From assembly GCA_019055375.1 (NCBI GenBank), contig JAHQIW010001996.1:1-64000 (forward strand): a stretch of 64,000 nt of DNA. Reading direction: 5' to 3'. Below the pieces are notes generated by a model, which was not told where the DNA came from, ran no database searches, and was given only the letters and a program-made list of their open reading frames with translations. Made by a program: the position numbers and the translations under genes. The DNA is from Parelaphostrongylus tenuis (lineage: Eukaryota; Nematoda; Chromadorea; Rhabditida; Metastrongylidae). Every line of letters starts with the position of its first letter. Position 1 is the stretch's first letter. Shown here piece by piece: positions 63,799 to 64,000 of this stretch.

Positions 63799-64000
63799 TC
63801 AGTTATGACTAGTTGTGCGGACTCCAGCACATATTCCAAATGGTATATTGCTGGTCGTGCACATTTCCTTGTTTCTTGACGTAACATTCAAAGGCTTATT
63901 CAGGTCTTCACGTTGCCGTTTCCAAGGAATGGGTATTGAAGGATCCTCGACCGGGCTTCCTGCCAGTTGATTTGGAGGTGGTGCTAGGCCCATATCAAAA
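63799..64000 (-). CDS. Exon-like open frame at the right edge
   Basis: The minus strand is open from the window edge: MGLAPPPNQLAGSPVEDPSI, then PWKRQREDLNKPLNVTSRNK. The proline-rich and charged composition looks coding. The exon end and function are unknown, and it continues outside the window. Confidence 0.3.
   Translation of the reverse strand, partial: FDMGLAPPPNQLAGSPVEDPSIPIPWKRQREDLNKPLNVTSRNKEMCTTSNIPFGICAGVRTTSHN

Overview
This window is eukaryotic: genes are split into short exons with GT/AG introns, introns are mostly short but some hold kilobases of repeats, and mobile elements are dense. The RTE-type retrotransposon, the mariner-like fragments, the tRNA-derived repeats and coding matches to nematode-style COQ8, RNF113, CMC2 and a tetraspanin point to a clade V (strongylid, hookworm-like) nematode. 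The species call is inference.

Layout. 1-5,873 is one copy (A) of a segmental duplication carrying the 3' half of coq-8 (minus strand). 7,787-8,223 is a small intact CMC2 gene and 8,692-11,961 a tetraspanin gene lacking its first exon, both on the minus strand. 12,080-19,976 is repeat territory: two foldback elements, two copies of an unidentified gene-like repeat unit and a 5'-truncated RTE. 19,848-28,848 is duplication copy B. A near full-length RTE (21,406-24,676) sits in the last intron of its coq-8 copy, flanked by a 7-bp target duplication; copy A keeps the matching empty site. The 5' half of this coq-8 copy continues to about 33,330. Coq-8 is the ancient kinase-like ATPase of mitochondrial ubiquinone (and in worms rhodoquinone) synthesis. 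Copy A is clearly a pseudogene. Copy B also carries at least six single-base frame breaks although its protein sequence is otherwise very well conserved.

33,600-37,500 holds SINE-like and palindromic repeats. 37,604-45,508 (plus strand) is an rnf-113 gene (CCCH zinc finger plus RING, spliceosome and DNA-repair factor), intact over nine exons but missing its first coding exon(s), with a mariner-like relic and long AT microsatellites in a 4.7-kb intron. From 44,925 on, two more direct duplications appear: 44,925-46,300 with 61,850-63,760 (carrying a decayed copy of the last rnf-113 exon) and 48,545-50,885 with 58,180-59,897. The rest of the right third is mariner and RTE relics, palindromic MITEs and sequence in which I recognise no gene. 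Exon-like pieces of one or more unidentified minus-strand genes lie at 62,763-62,888 and at the right edge.

The genes do not form one pathway. CMC2 (cytochrome c oxidase assembly) and coq-8 are both mitochondrial respiratory factors, but I see no operon linking them. Tetraspanin and CMC2 are 468 bp apart on the same strand and could be co-transcribed. The main theme is turnover by local duplication, followed by insertion and decay.
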